Below are positions 1 through 6,239 of a DNA stretch of 9,629 bases, in pieces. Where the stretch lies: the NCBI GenBank assembly GCA_964369185.1, contig CAYJEN010000053.1:1-9629 (forward strand). Direction: 5' to 3'. The position numbers were made by a program, and so were the translations under genes. This stretch comes from CAYJAZ01 sp964369185 (GTDB lineage: Bacteria > Desulfobacterota > Desulfovibrionia > Desulfovibrionales > Desulfovibrionaceae). Within the stretch, counting starts at the first letter, position 1, and every line of letters starts with the position of its first letter. The notes beneath the pieces are model-generated. The model was not told the DNA's origin and ran no database searches. It worked only from the letters and a program-made list of their open reading frames with translations.

Positions 1-1002
1 AGGGTTCAGAGTATGCTTAATACGAAGACTCATGATGTTGAAGCGAGCTGTAAACAGATACAAGAGCTTGCTGATGAAGGTTGCGAGATTGTAAGGCTTG
101 CTGTCCCTGATGATAGGGCGGCAAAAGCTTTAAAGGAGATAAATGATTTTTCTCCTGTTCCTTTGATAGCGGATATCCATTTTGATTATAGACTTGCGAT
201 TAAGGCGCTTGAAGCTGGTTTTTCGGGATTAAGAATTAATCCTGGAAATATTGGTGATGATAAACATATTGATACGGTAGCTGATTGCGCCAAAGCTCAT
301 AATGCAGTTATTAGAGTTGGGGTGAATAGCGGTTCGATTGAGAAGTCTATTCTTGAGAAATATGGTCATCCTTGCCCTGAGGCTTTGGTTGAGAGTGCTT
401 TATATCATGTGAGATTGCTTGAAAAAAGAAATTTTGAAAATATAAAAATCTCATTAAAGTCAAGTTCAGTTGTTGAAACTATTAAGGCATATACTCAAAT
501 CAGCACGCAGACAAATCACCCTTTACATATTGGTGTTACGGAAGCGGGAACTAAATTTAGAGGTACTGTTTATTCTGCTGTTGGTCTTGGAAGTCTTCTT
601 GCGCAAGGGATTGGGGATACTATGAGGGTTTCACTCACGGCTGACCCTGTGGAAGAAGTTAAAGTTGCGTATGAAATTTTGAAGGCTTTGGAGCTGAGAG
701 AAAAGGGTGCGCAGATTATTTCATGCCCGACTTGCGGTCGTACGGAAGTGGATTTGATTGGACTTGCAGAAAAAGTAGAAAAATTGTATAGAAATTGTCC
801 CATACCTTTAAAAATTGCGGTTATGGGATGTGTAGTGAATGGCCCGGGAGAAGCTAAAGAAGCGGATATCGGGATTGCCGGCGGTAAAAACAAAGGCTTG
901 ATATTTAAAAAAGGTAAAATTATCCACAGCTTACCAGAAAGTGAATTGCTTGATGTTTTCGTAAAAGAAGTGGATAATATTATAAAAGAATACAAGAAAT
1001 AG
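1..1002 (+). CDS. ispG: 4-hydroxy-3-methylbut-2-enyl diphosphate synthase, 5'-truncated by the window edge
   Basis: This cytosolic [4Fe-4S] enzyme of the MEP isoprenoid pathway reductively converts methylerythritol cyclodiphosphate to HMBDP. The frame is open from base 1 and reads R-V-Q-S before the Met at 13. VQSM followed by NTKT is an internal conserved stretch of IspG, so that ATG is not the start and roughly 30 N-terminal residues lie outside the window. Numbering from that Met, the TIM-barrel part carries ADIHFDYR (53-60) and RINPGNIG (74-81). The C-terminal cluster domain carries CPTCGRTE (238-245) and GCVVNGPGE (272-280), giving the three cluster cysteines C238, C241 and C273 and the conserved E280. 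It ends in TAG, 11 bases before proS, so it probably shares the operon. Its codon use and strand skew differ from the genes downstream: 12 of 13 Arg codons are AGA/AGG. The identification is secure. Confidence 0.97.
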   Translation, partial: RVQSMLNTKTHDVEASCKQIQELADEGCEIVRLAVPDDRAAKALKEINDFSPVPLIADIHFDYRLAIKALEAGFSGLRINPGNIGDDKHIDTVADCAKAHNAVIRVGVNSGSIEKSILEKYGHPCPEALVESALYHVRLLEKRNFENIKISLKSSSVVETIKAYTQISTQTNHPLHIGVTEAGTKFRGTVYSAVGLGSLLAQGIGDTMRVSLTADPVEEVKVAYEILKALELREKGAQIISCPTCGRTEVDLIGLAEKVEKLYRNCPIPLKIAVMGCVVNGPGEAKEADIGIAGGKNKGLIFKKGKIIHSLPESELLDVFVKEVDNIIKEYKK

Positions 1003-1013
1003 AGGGAAAGGTC

Positions 1014-2741
1014 ATGCGTTTTAGTAAATACTATGTTCCAACATTGAAAGAAGCTCCGAATGATGCGGAAGTAATCAGTCATAAACTTTTATTGCGTGCG
1101 GGTATGATTCGTAAGCTTACATCAGGAATTTATTCTTGGTTACCGCTTGGTCTTCGCACCCTTAATAAAGCGGCTCAAATAGTTCGTAAAGAAATGAATA
1201 ATGAAGATGCACTTGAAGTTTTTCTTCCAACAGTGCAACCTGCTGATTTATGGATAGAATCTGAACGTTGGCAGTATTACGGAAAAGAACTTCTCCGTTT
1301 CAAAGATAGACACGATAGAGATTTCTGTTTAGGACCTACTCACGAAGAAGTTATCACCGACCTTATCAGACATGAAATCCGCTCATATAAACAACTTCCG
1401 GTGAACCTCTATCAGATTCAAACAAAATTTAGAGATGAAATTCGCCCACGTTTTGGTCTAATGCGTGGACGTGAATTTTTAATGAAAGATGCATACTCAT
1501 TCGATAAAGATGATGCCGGCGCTGATACTTCTTACGGAAAAATGCGTTCAGCTTATAATGCAATCTTTACAAATATGGCTTTGAATTATCGTATGGTTGA
1601 AGCGGATTCCGGTTCAATCGGTGGTTCATTCTCTCATGAATTTATGGTGCTTGCGCAAACCGGTGAAGATACTATCGCATCATGTACCGCGCACCCGGCT
1701 TGCCAATGGGCATCAAATACCGAGCGTTCACAAGTAGTATTTAGCGGCGAACAAACTAAAGATACTTGCTCGGCTTTTGAAGAAGTTGATACTCCAAATG
1801 CGCACACAATTGAAGAAATTTGTGCACTTATGAAAGTTGAAGCTTCAAAAACTATCAAGACATTAATTATTGTTGCTGATGAAAAACCTGTTGCTGTGCT
1901 CGTTCGCGGTGACAGAGAAATGAACATCATCAAAGTGAAAAATATGCTTGACGCGCAAGAAATCCGTATGGCATTCCCTGCTGAAGTTGAAGAAGCAACC
2001 AAGGCTAAAGTTGGCTTTGCCGGCCCTGTTGGACTTTCAATTCCAGTATATGCCGATAATGAACTTATGACTGCAACAGGCTATGTTGTGGGCGCAAATA
2101 AAGCGGATACTCACTATCAAAATGTTGACCTTTCAAGAGATTGTTCAATCGTAAAATACTCTGATTTACGCCTTATCGAAGAAAACGACCCTTGCCCTAA
2201 ATGTGGAGCACCAATCCGTTTAGAAAAAGGTATTGAAGTTGGACATATCTTTAAACTCGGCACAAAATACAGCGAAAAAATGAATGCTAAATTCATCGAT
2301 GAAAACGGCAAAGAAAATCTTATGATTATGGGCTGTTACGGAATCGGTGTATCTCGTGTTGTAGCGGCTTGTATCGAACAGAATAACGACGAGGGCGGAA
2401 TTGTATTCCCTCCACCTCTTGCACCTTTCCAAATTGCCCTCTTAAATCTTGATATCGAAAATGAAGAAGTAAATGCAAAAGCTGAAGAAGTTTACGCACA
2501 TCTTACAGCTCAAGGTTACGAAGTTCTTTACGATGAAAGAAAAGAACGTGCCGGCATCAAGTTTAAAGATGCTGATTTAATGGGTATTCCAGTTCAAATC
2601 ATTATTGGTTCAAAAAATCTTGCAAAAAATGCTATTGAAGTGAAAAACCGTAAAACAAACGAAAAACAATCACTAGAAGCAGATACTTTCACATCTAATT
2701 TCGCTGCTTATTACGATAGCGTTATGGATTGCTGGAAATAA
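1014..2741 (+). CDS. proS: Prolyl-tRNA synthetase, bacterial type with editing insertion
   Basis: This class II aminoacyl-tRNA synthetase charges tRNA-Pro in the cytosol. At 575 residues it matches the bacterial (ProS type 1) length. The N-terminal catalytic part has LGPTHEE (106-112) and motif 2 around FRDEIRPRFGLMRGREF (139-155). An insertion of about 180 residues (roughly 224-407) corresponds to the INS editing domain that hydrolyses mischarged Ala-tRNA-Pro. It contains LVRGDREMN (296-304) and H367, which appears to align with the editing histidine of the E. coli enzyme. A CPKCG pair (C394, C397) precedes RLEKGIEVGHIF. Motif 3 is MGCYGIGVSR (439-448), and the anticodon-binding domain follows from about 470, with DERKERAGIKF. 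The ATG at 1014 has a purine-rich leader (AGAGGGAAAGG). CGT/CGC arginine codons dominate the first part (12 of the first 16), as expected of a well-expressed gene. Its stop shares a base with xseA. Confidence 0.98.
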   Translation: MRFSKYYVPTLKEAPNDAEVISHKLLLRAGMIRKLTSGIYSWLPLGLRTLNKAAQIVRKEMNNEDALEVFLPTVQPADLWIESERWQYYGKELLRFKDRHDRDFCLGPTHEEVITDLIRHEIRSYKQLPVNLYQIQTKFRDEIRPRFGLMRGREFLMKDAYSFDKDDAGADTSYGKMRSAYNAIFTNMALNYRMVEADSGSIGGSFSHEFMVLAQTGEDTIASCTAHPACQWASNTERSQVVFSGEQTKDTCSAFEEVDTPNAHTIEEICALMKVEASKTIKTLIIVADEKPVAVLVRGDREMNIIKVKNMLDAQEIRMAFPAEVEEATKAKVGFAGPVGLSIPVYADNELMTATGYVVGANKADTHYQNVDLSRDCSIVKYSDLRLIEENDPCPKCGAPIRLEKGIEVGHIFKLGTKYSEKMNAKFIDENGKENLMIMGCYGIGVSRVVAACIEQNNDEGGIVFPPPLAPFQIALLNLDIENEEVNAKAEEVYAHLTAQGYEVLYDERKERAGIKFKDADLMGIPVQIIIGSKNLAKNAIEVKNRKTNEKQSLEADTFTSNFAAYYDSVMDCWK

Positions 2742-2743
2742 TG
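2739..2743 (+). promoter_or_regulatory. TAATG stop/start overlap coupling proS to xseA
   Basis: The last A of the proS TAA stop (2739-2741) is the first base of the xseA ATG (2741-2743). The only Shine-Dalgarno-like bases nearby are GGA at 2734-2736, which is too close for a good site. Translation of xseA therefore probably depends on ribosomes finishing proS. This decides the xseA start: a TTG at 2729 in the same frame would add four residues, but the family usually begins just ahead of the V-S-E-L stretch, which fits the ATG. Confidence 0.75.
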
Positions 2744-4087
2744 TCTTCCCCACGCATTCACTCGGTATCAGAACTCACGCAGGTTATTAAAAGAACACTT
2801 GAAAACTCTTTCCCTTATGTCTGGGTAAAAGGTGAAGTGACAAATCTTAGCCGTGCAGGTTCAGGACATATTTATTTTTCTTTGAAAGATGAAAATGCTC
2901 TCTTGCCATGTGTTTGGTATAAAAATCAACAGAAAGATCTCACCTTTGATCCTATCACGGGTGAGGTCTTTGATGAACCTATTCCATCGCTTGCTCACAA
3001 TTTGCAACAAGGTATGGAAATGCTTTTTGCCGGCTCTTTAAATGTCTATCCTCCTCGCGGAGCGTATCAATTTATCGTTGACAGAGCTGAAGAAATCGGA
3101 AAAGGGAATCTTCATAAGGCATTTGAAGCATTGAAGAAAAAACTCTATGCTCTTGGTTGGTTTAATCAGGAACATAAAAAAGAGCTTCCAAAAAATCCAA
3201 AAAGAGTTGCTGTTCTTACATCTCCGCAAGGTGCTGTTATTCATGACTTTTGCAGAATTTCAAAACAATACGGGCTTTCTTCCTCAATCCGTATCTATCC
3301 TATAGCTGTTCAAGGCTCGGAAGCGGTGATGACAATTACCAAAGCTTTCAAGAAAGTGCACGATGATAACTGGGCGGAAGTTATTGTTTTAATCCGTGGC
3401 GGTGGTTCACTTGAAGACCTTTGGGCTTTCAATGAGGAAGAGGTTGCACGCTCTATTTTTGAATCGGAAATCCCTGTAATTACAGGAATTGGTCACCAAG
3501 TAGATGTAAGCATTTCTGATTTTGTTGCAGATAAATCAGCCGCAACTCCTTCGCATGTTGTGAGTCATCTTTGGAAAGAAAAACAGATTTATGTGCAATA
3601 TATTGATGAAATTGAAGAAAATCTCAATGAGCTTATAGATGCGCAAATCAGTAATAAGTCAAATCAATTACAAATTGCGCTACGAAATTTAAATCTTCTT
3701 TCACCTGAAAAAAGACTTTCAATGCAAGCTGAAAATCTTTCGATTAAACTTCAAAGACTTCATGCAAGTGCTCGATTTATAAAAGAGAAAGAAAGAGCTT
3801 TTCAATACCAATTACAAAAATTTCTTCCCTTAGCCGAAAGAAATCTCTACGAAAAAAAATCTCAACTTGAGAATGCAAAATCTCTTTTATCGGCACACAA
3901 TCCATATATGCCACTTGAAAAAGGTTACGCTCTTGTTCATAAAAAAAACGAGCAAGGAAATGAAGAACTCATTCGCTCATCACAAACTATAGAAAATAAT
4001 ACACAAATTATTCTTGAATTCAAAGATGGTAAAACTATTCTTGAAGCTCAAAAAGTTCAACAAATCAATAAGGATTCTAACTCATGA
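2741..4087 (+). CDS. xseA: Exodeoxyribonuclease VII large subunit
   Basis: This is the catalytic subunit of exonuclease VII, which degrades single-stranded DNA from both ends in mismatch repair and damage processing; it acts with several copies of XseB. From the ATG at 2741 it has 448 residues, the usual size. The N-terminal OB-fold (about 5-115) has VWVKGEVTNL and GSGHIYFSLKDE, closing with PPRGAYQF. The nuclease domain has SPQGAVIHDF (D169), IRGGGSLEDLWAFN (R219) and GIGHQVDVSISDFVAD (H252, D255), matching the four residues known to matter in E. coli XseA. A long helical coiled-coil region (about 280-385) is the expected XseB-binding part. The tail PLEKGYALV is the typical C-terminal motif. 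The OB-fold seems to carry about 17 extra residues before LFAGSLNVY compared with E. coli as I remember it. It overlaps the M23 gene by 4 bases. Confidence 0.97.
   Translation: MSSPRIHSVSELTQVIKRTLENSFPYVWVKGEVTNLSRAGSGHIYFSLKDENALLPCVWYKNQQKDLTFDPITGEVFDEPIPSLAHNLQQGMEMLFAGSLNVYPPRGAYQFIVDRAEEIGKGNLHKAFEALKKKLYALGWFNQEHKKELPKNPKRVAVLTSPQGAVIHDFCRISKQYGLSSSIRIYPIAVQGSEAVMTITKAFKKVHDDNWAEVIVLIRGGGSLEDLWAFNEEEVARSIFESEIPVITGIGHQVDVSISDFVADKSAATPSHVVSHLWKEKQIYVQYIDEIEENLNELIDAQISNKSNQLQIALRNLNLLSPEKRLSMQAENLSIKLQRLHASARFIKEKERAFQYQLQKFLPLAERNLYEKKSQLENAKSLLSAHNPYMPLEKGYALVHKKNEQGNEELIRSSQTIENNTQIILEFKDGKTILEAQKVQQINKDSNS
4071..4087 (+). promoter_or_regulatory. Shine-Dalgarno site and ATGA overlap, xseA to M23 gene
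   Basis: The M23 start codon (4084-4086) and the xseA TGA stop (4085-4087) overlap as ATGA. An AGGA at 4071-4074, 9 bases upstream inside the xseA coding region, can serve as the ribosome binding site. The overlap and the fit of the signal peptide to this start support the ATG at 4084 and imply co-transcription. Confidence 0.75.
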
Positions 4088-4950
4088 AAAAATGCTTTCT
4101 CTCATCAATAGTACTTGCATTTATGCTTGTAATTTCAGCATCTTTTGCTTTTGCCTCTCCTGAAGTTATTGCACCTGAAACTGCAAATCAAGGTTCAGCA
4201 ATAGAAATCATTATCCCTAACATTCCAAAAGAATATAAGCATGTATCTTTTTCATGGCTTGACATGAACAGAAAGTTATTCCTCAAAGATGAAGGTGAGT
4301 TCCAATCTGCATCTATACTTATTCCAATGCCTTACGATGTAACTAAAGATCAAATTCTAAAACTTCATTTCGGTAATGAAACCGTAACAAAAGTTATTAA
4401 ACCAAGCAAAGTAAACTGGCGTAAAAGCACTCTTACAGTAGAACCTCAATTTATTCAGCACCCTGCTGAACTAGATGCTAAAATAAAAAAAGATAGAGCA
4501 AAAAGTTCAAAAGCTTTCTCTACCTACACCATGAAAAACGAACTTACAGGCGATTATACTCGCCCTGCAAAAGGAATTGTAACTTCTGAATACGGCGTTC
4601 AACGTGTGTACAACGGAAAACTTCAGTCTGTTCACCGTGGCGTTGATTTCCGTGGAGCAACAGGCGTTGCTACCTACGCTTTTGCTGATGGAAAAGTTAT
4701 TGTTTCTGACGATTTCCACTACTCCGGTCAAGTTATCTATATTGACCACGGGCAAGGTGTAATATCATCTTACGCACATCTTTCTGCTCGTAACGTGAAA
4801 GAGGGTGACATTGTAAAAGCCGGTCAAACAATAGGAAAAATCGGTGCAACAGGGCGTGTTACAGGCCCTCATCTACATTTTGGTCTTGCGCTTCAAGGAA
4901 TAGCTATTGATGCTTTTCCACTTCTTCCAAAACTTGCAAGTGAAAAATAA
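4084..4950 (+). CDS. Secreted M23 (LytM-type) zinc metallopeptidase
   Basis: This is a predicted peptidoglycan endopeptidase of the periplasm that would cut peptide cross-links, or would activate amidases if inactive. Its 288 residues start with a clear Sec signal peptide: KK at 2-3, a hydrophobic core at about 5-20, and AFA before a likely cut after A24. Residues 25-110 look like a beta-rich N-terminal domain. A linker (about 112-160) precedes the M23 domain, which has TSEYGVQRVYNGK (167-179), HRGVDF (H184, D188), SSYAHLS (H232) and GPHLHFG (H265). These are the expected zinc ligands and catalytic histidines, so the enzyme is probably active. The GDIVKAGQTIGKIGATG stretch (241-257) is typical of the family. 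It lies between the genes for the two exonuclease VII subunits, a position I recall from Desulfovibrionaceae. No specific gene symbol can be assigned. Confidence 0.93.
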   Translation: MKKCFLSSIVLAFMLVISASFAFASPEVIAPETANQGSAIEIIIPNIPKEYKHVSFSWLDMNRKLFLKDEGEFQSASILIPMPYDVTKDQILKLHFGNETVTKVIKPSKVNWRKSTLTVEPQFIQHPAELDAKIKKDRAKSSKAFSTYTMKNELTGDYTRPAKGIVTSEYGVQRVYNGKLQSVHRGVDFRGATGVATYAFADGKVIVSDDFHYSGQVIYIDHGQGVISSYAHLSARNVKEGDIVKAGQTIGKIGATGRVTGPHLHFGLALQGIAIDAFPLLPKLASEK

Positions 4951-4959
4951 TTTATAATT

Positions 4960-4995
4960 GGGGAATCCTGCTTTTTAAAATGAGTATGCTTCCCC
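4960..4995 (+). other. Imperfect GC-capped hairpin in the M23-xseB gap
   Basis: The 72-base gap between the M23 gene and xseB contains GGGGAA (4960-4965) and its exact complement TTCCCC (4990-4995). The interior pairs partly (C4967-G4988 and T4969-A4986, then a G-T wobble and C4971-G4984), giving a long imperfect stem. On the + strand it is followed by an A-run (5001-5008) rather than a T-run, so it is not a standard Rho-independent terminator for the operon. It could be an mRNA processing or stability element, or a partial attenuator that sets xseB expression apart from xseA. This is inference from base pairing only. Confidence 0.4.
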
Positions 4996-5022
4996 ACTTC
5001 AAAAAAAATAGGACTAAGCACA

Positions 5023-5250
5023 ATGCCAGCAAAGAAAAAAGAAGAAAAATCTTTTGAAGAAAGAGTTGAACGTCTTCAAGAAATTATCGAAGCTCTTGAA
5101 AAAGGAAATGTTCCTTTACAAGAAAGTTTAACACTCTATAAAGAAGGAATTGAACATGCTAAAGCGTCTCAAATTCTTATAGAAAACGCACAACATGAAA
5201 TTAAAATTTTACAAGATAATGAATTGAAAGATTTCAAGGTAAGCGAATAA
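5023..5250 (+). CDS. xseB: Exodeoxyribonuclease VII small subunit
   Basis: This non-catalytic subunit binds the coiled-coil arm of XseA to build the exonuclease VII complex. At 75 residues it is close to the E. coli length of about 80. After a Lys/Glu-rich start it shows the family pattern FEERVERLQEIIEALEKG (11-28), then PLQESLTLYKEGIEHAKASQ (31-50) and a final helix to about 66, all predicted helical. An AGGA at 5010-5013 lies 9 bases before the ATG. It is separated from xseA by the M23 gene and followed after 36 bases by ispA, the usual partner of xseB in many bacteria. The ATG at 5023 is the only sensible start. Confidence 0.95.
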   Translation: MPAKKKEEKSFEERVERLQEIIEALEKGNVPLQESLTLYKEGIEHAKASQILIENAQHEIKILQDNELKDFKVSE

Positions 5251-5286
5251 ATCATATAAAAAAGATTATAATAAAGGAAAGAAATT

Positions 5287-6231
5287 ATGAAGAATAGTGA
5301 AAACTATAAAGAAGATTTAGTTTCGTCAATTGAGGAATACCTCAAAAATATCTATCCCTTACAGTACTCTTTGATAGATAATACTTCTTTTATTCAATCT
5401 TTAAATTATACTCTGCTTGCCGGCGGTAAACGTATTCGACCAATGCTCTGCCTTTTATTTGCAGAATTATCCGCTCAATATACTTCTAAAACATATAATC
5501 AAGATGACATCATGCCTTGCGCTGCTGCGCTTGAGATGATTCATACCTATTCACTTATTCATGACGACTTACCGGCTATGGATAATGATGATCTACGCCG
5601 TGGAAAGCCTACTTGTCACAAAGCTTTTGATGAAGCTACAGCCATTCTTACAGGCGATGCACTTCTCACCGATGCTTTTACAGTCTTTACCAAAGCTAAT
5701 TTTCCTGCTGAAAACGTTCTTATGGGATTAAGACTTCTTAGTATGTGTGCCGGCTCAAAAGGTATGATAGCCGGTCAAGTACTTGATATGGCAATGGAAA
5801 AAAACTCAACTCAAGCAATTCAAAAAGATAATCTTGAAAATCTTATTCAAATGAATGCACGCAAAACAGGCGATTTATTACTTGCTTCTTGTTGTATATC
5901 ACCTCTTATCTATAATACTGACACAAAATTTTATGATGAATGTAAGGCGTTTGGAACTCATTTTGGGCTTGCATTCCAAATAACAGACGATATCCTTGAC
6001 GTAGTGGGTGATACTAAAGAAATGGGTAAACCTCAAGGATCTGACCAACTTGCAGATAAAACCACATGGGTAACATTATTAGGTCTTGAAAAAGCTCGAG
6101 AAGAAGCCATAAAAAATATTGAAAAAACAAAAGAAATACTTTTAACTTGGCAAAGCTTTACAAATCATGATTCACAAGCTATAAACTTATTATTACAACT
6201 CACACAATCTCTTGCGAAAAGGACAAAATAG
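5287..6231 (+). CDS. ispA: Farnesyl diphosphate synthase-type polyprenyl synthetase
   Basis: This enzyme condenses DMAPP and IPP to geranyl and then farnesyl diphosphate, the precursor of undecaprenyl phosphate and quinone side chains. Its 314 residues are near the family size (about 300). Visible motifs are LAGGKRIRP (44-52, IPP binding), the first Asp-rich motif HDDLPAMDNDDLRRGKPTC (92-110; D93, D94, D99) and LTGDALLTDAF (121-131). Further on are GQVLDM (163-168), RKTGDLL (192-198) and the second Asp-rich motif QITDDILDVVGD (231-242; D234, D235, D238), then GKPQGSDQLADKTT (247-260). The spacing of the first motif is the bacterial type II form seen in E. coli IspA, so farnesyl is the likely product; a geranylgeranyl product cannot be excluded from sequence alone. 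A good ribosome site (AAAGGA, 5273-5278) precedes the ATG. dxs starts 8 bases after its stop. Confidence 0.94.
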   Translation: MKNSENYKEDLVSSIEEYLKNIYPLQYSLIDNTSFIQSLNYTLLAGGKRIRPMLCLLFAELSAQYTSKTYNQDDIMPCAAALEMIHTYSLIHDDLPAMDNDDLRRGKPTCHKAFDEATAILTGDALLTDAFTVFTKANFPAENVLMGLRLLSMCAGSKGMIAGQVLDMAMEKNSTQAIQKDNLENLIQMNARKTGDLLLASCCISPLIYNTDTKFYDECKAFGTHFGLAFQITDDILDVVGDTKEMGKPQGSDQLADKTTWVTLLGLEKAREEAIKNIEKTKEILLTWQSFTNHDSQAINLLLQLTQSLAKRTK

Positions 6232-6239
6232 GTTTCGTT

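Noticed and set aside
13..15. ATG as the start of ispG
   Set aside because: The four codons before it read R-V-Q-S, part of the conserved VQSM motif inside IspG, so the true start lies before the window.
570..1082. A 170-residue open frame on the - strand
   Set aside because: It lies opposite ispG and the start of proS, both with clear conserved motifs. Its protein is low-complexity Ser/Ile/Phe-rich, shows no domain and is explained by the complement of real codons.
1634..2002. A 122-residue open frame on the - strand inside proS
   Set aside because: It mirrors the proS editing domain, has no recognisable motif or ribosome site, and is best read as a shadow of the real gene.
2729..2731. TTG as an alternative start of xseA
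   Set aside because: It would add only four residues and overlap proS by 13 bases; the ATG at 2741 forms a standard TAATG junction and fits the family's N-terminus.
4960..5008. Hairpin as a Rho-independent terminator of the M23 gene
   Set aside because: The stem is imperfect and followed by A residues, not T, on the transcribed sense; no opposite-strand gene is present that would need it.
4980..5057. Short open frame (25 codons) starting at 4980 and overlapping xseB, as a possible leader peptide
   Set aside because: It starts inside the hairpin with no ribosome site, and its residues are the Lys/Arg-rich output expected from the A-rich xseB start read in another frame.
5267..5272. Perfect TATAAT before ispA as a promoter
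   Set aside because: It lies only 14 bases before the ATG, would leave almost no leader with the ribosome site at or before the transcript start, and has no -35 at the right distance. AT-rich chance is the simpler explanation.
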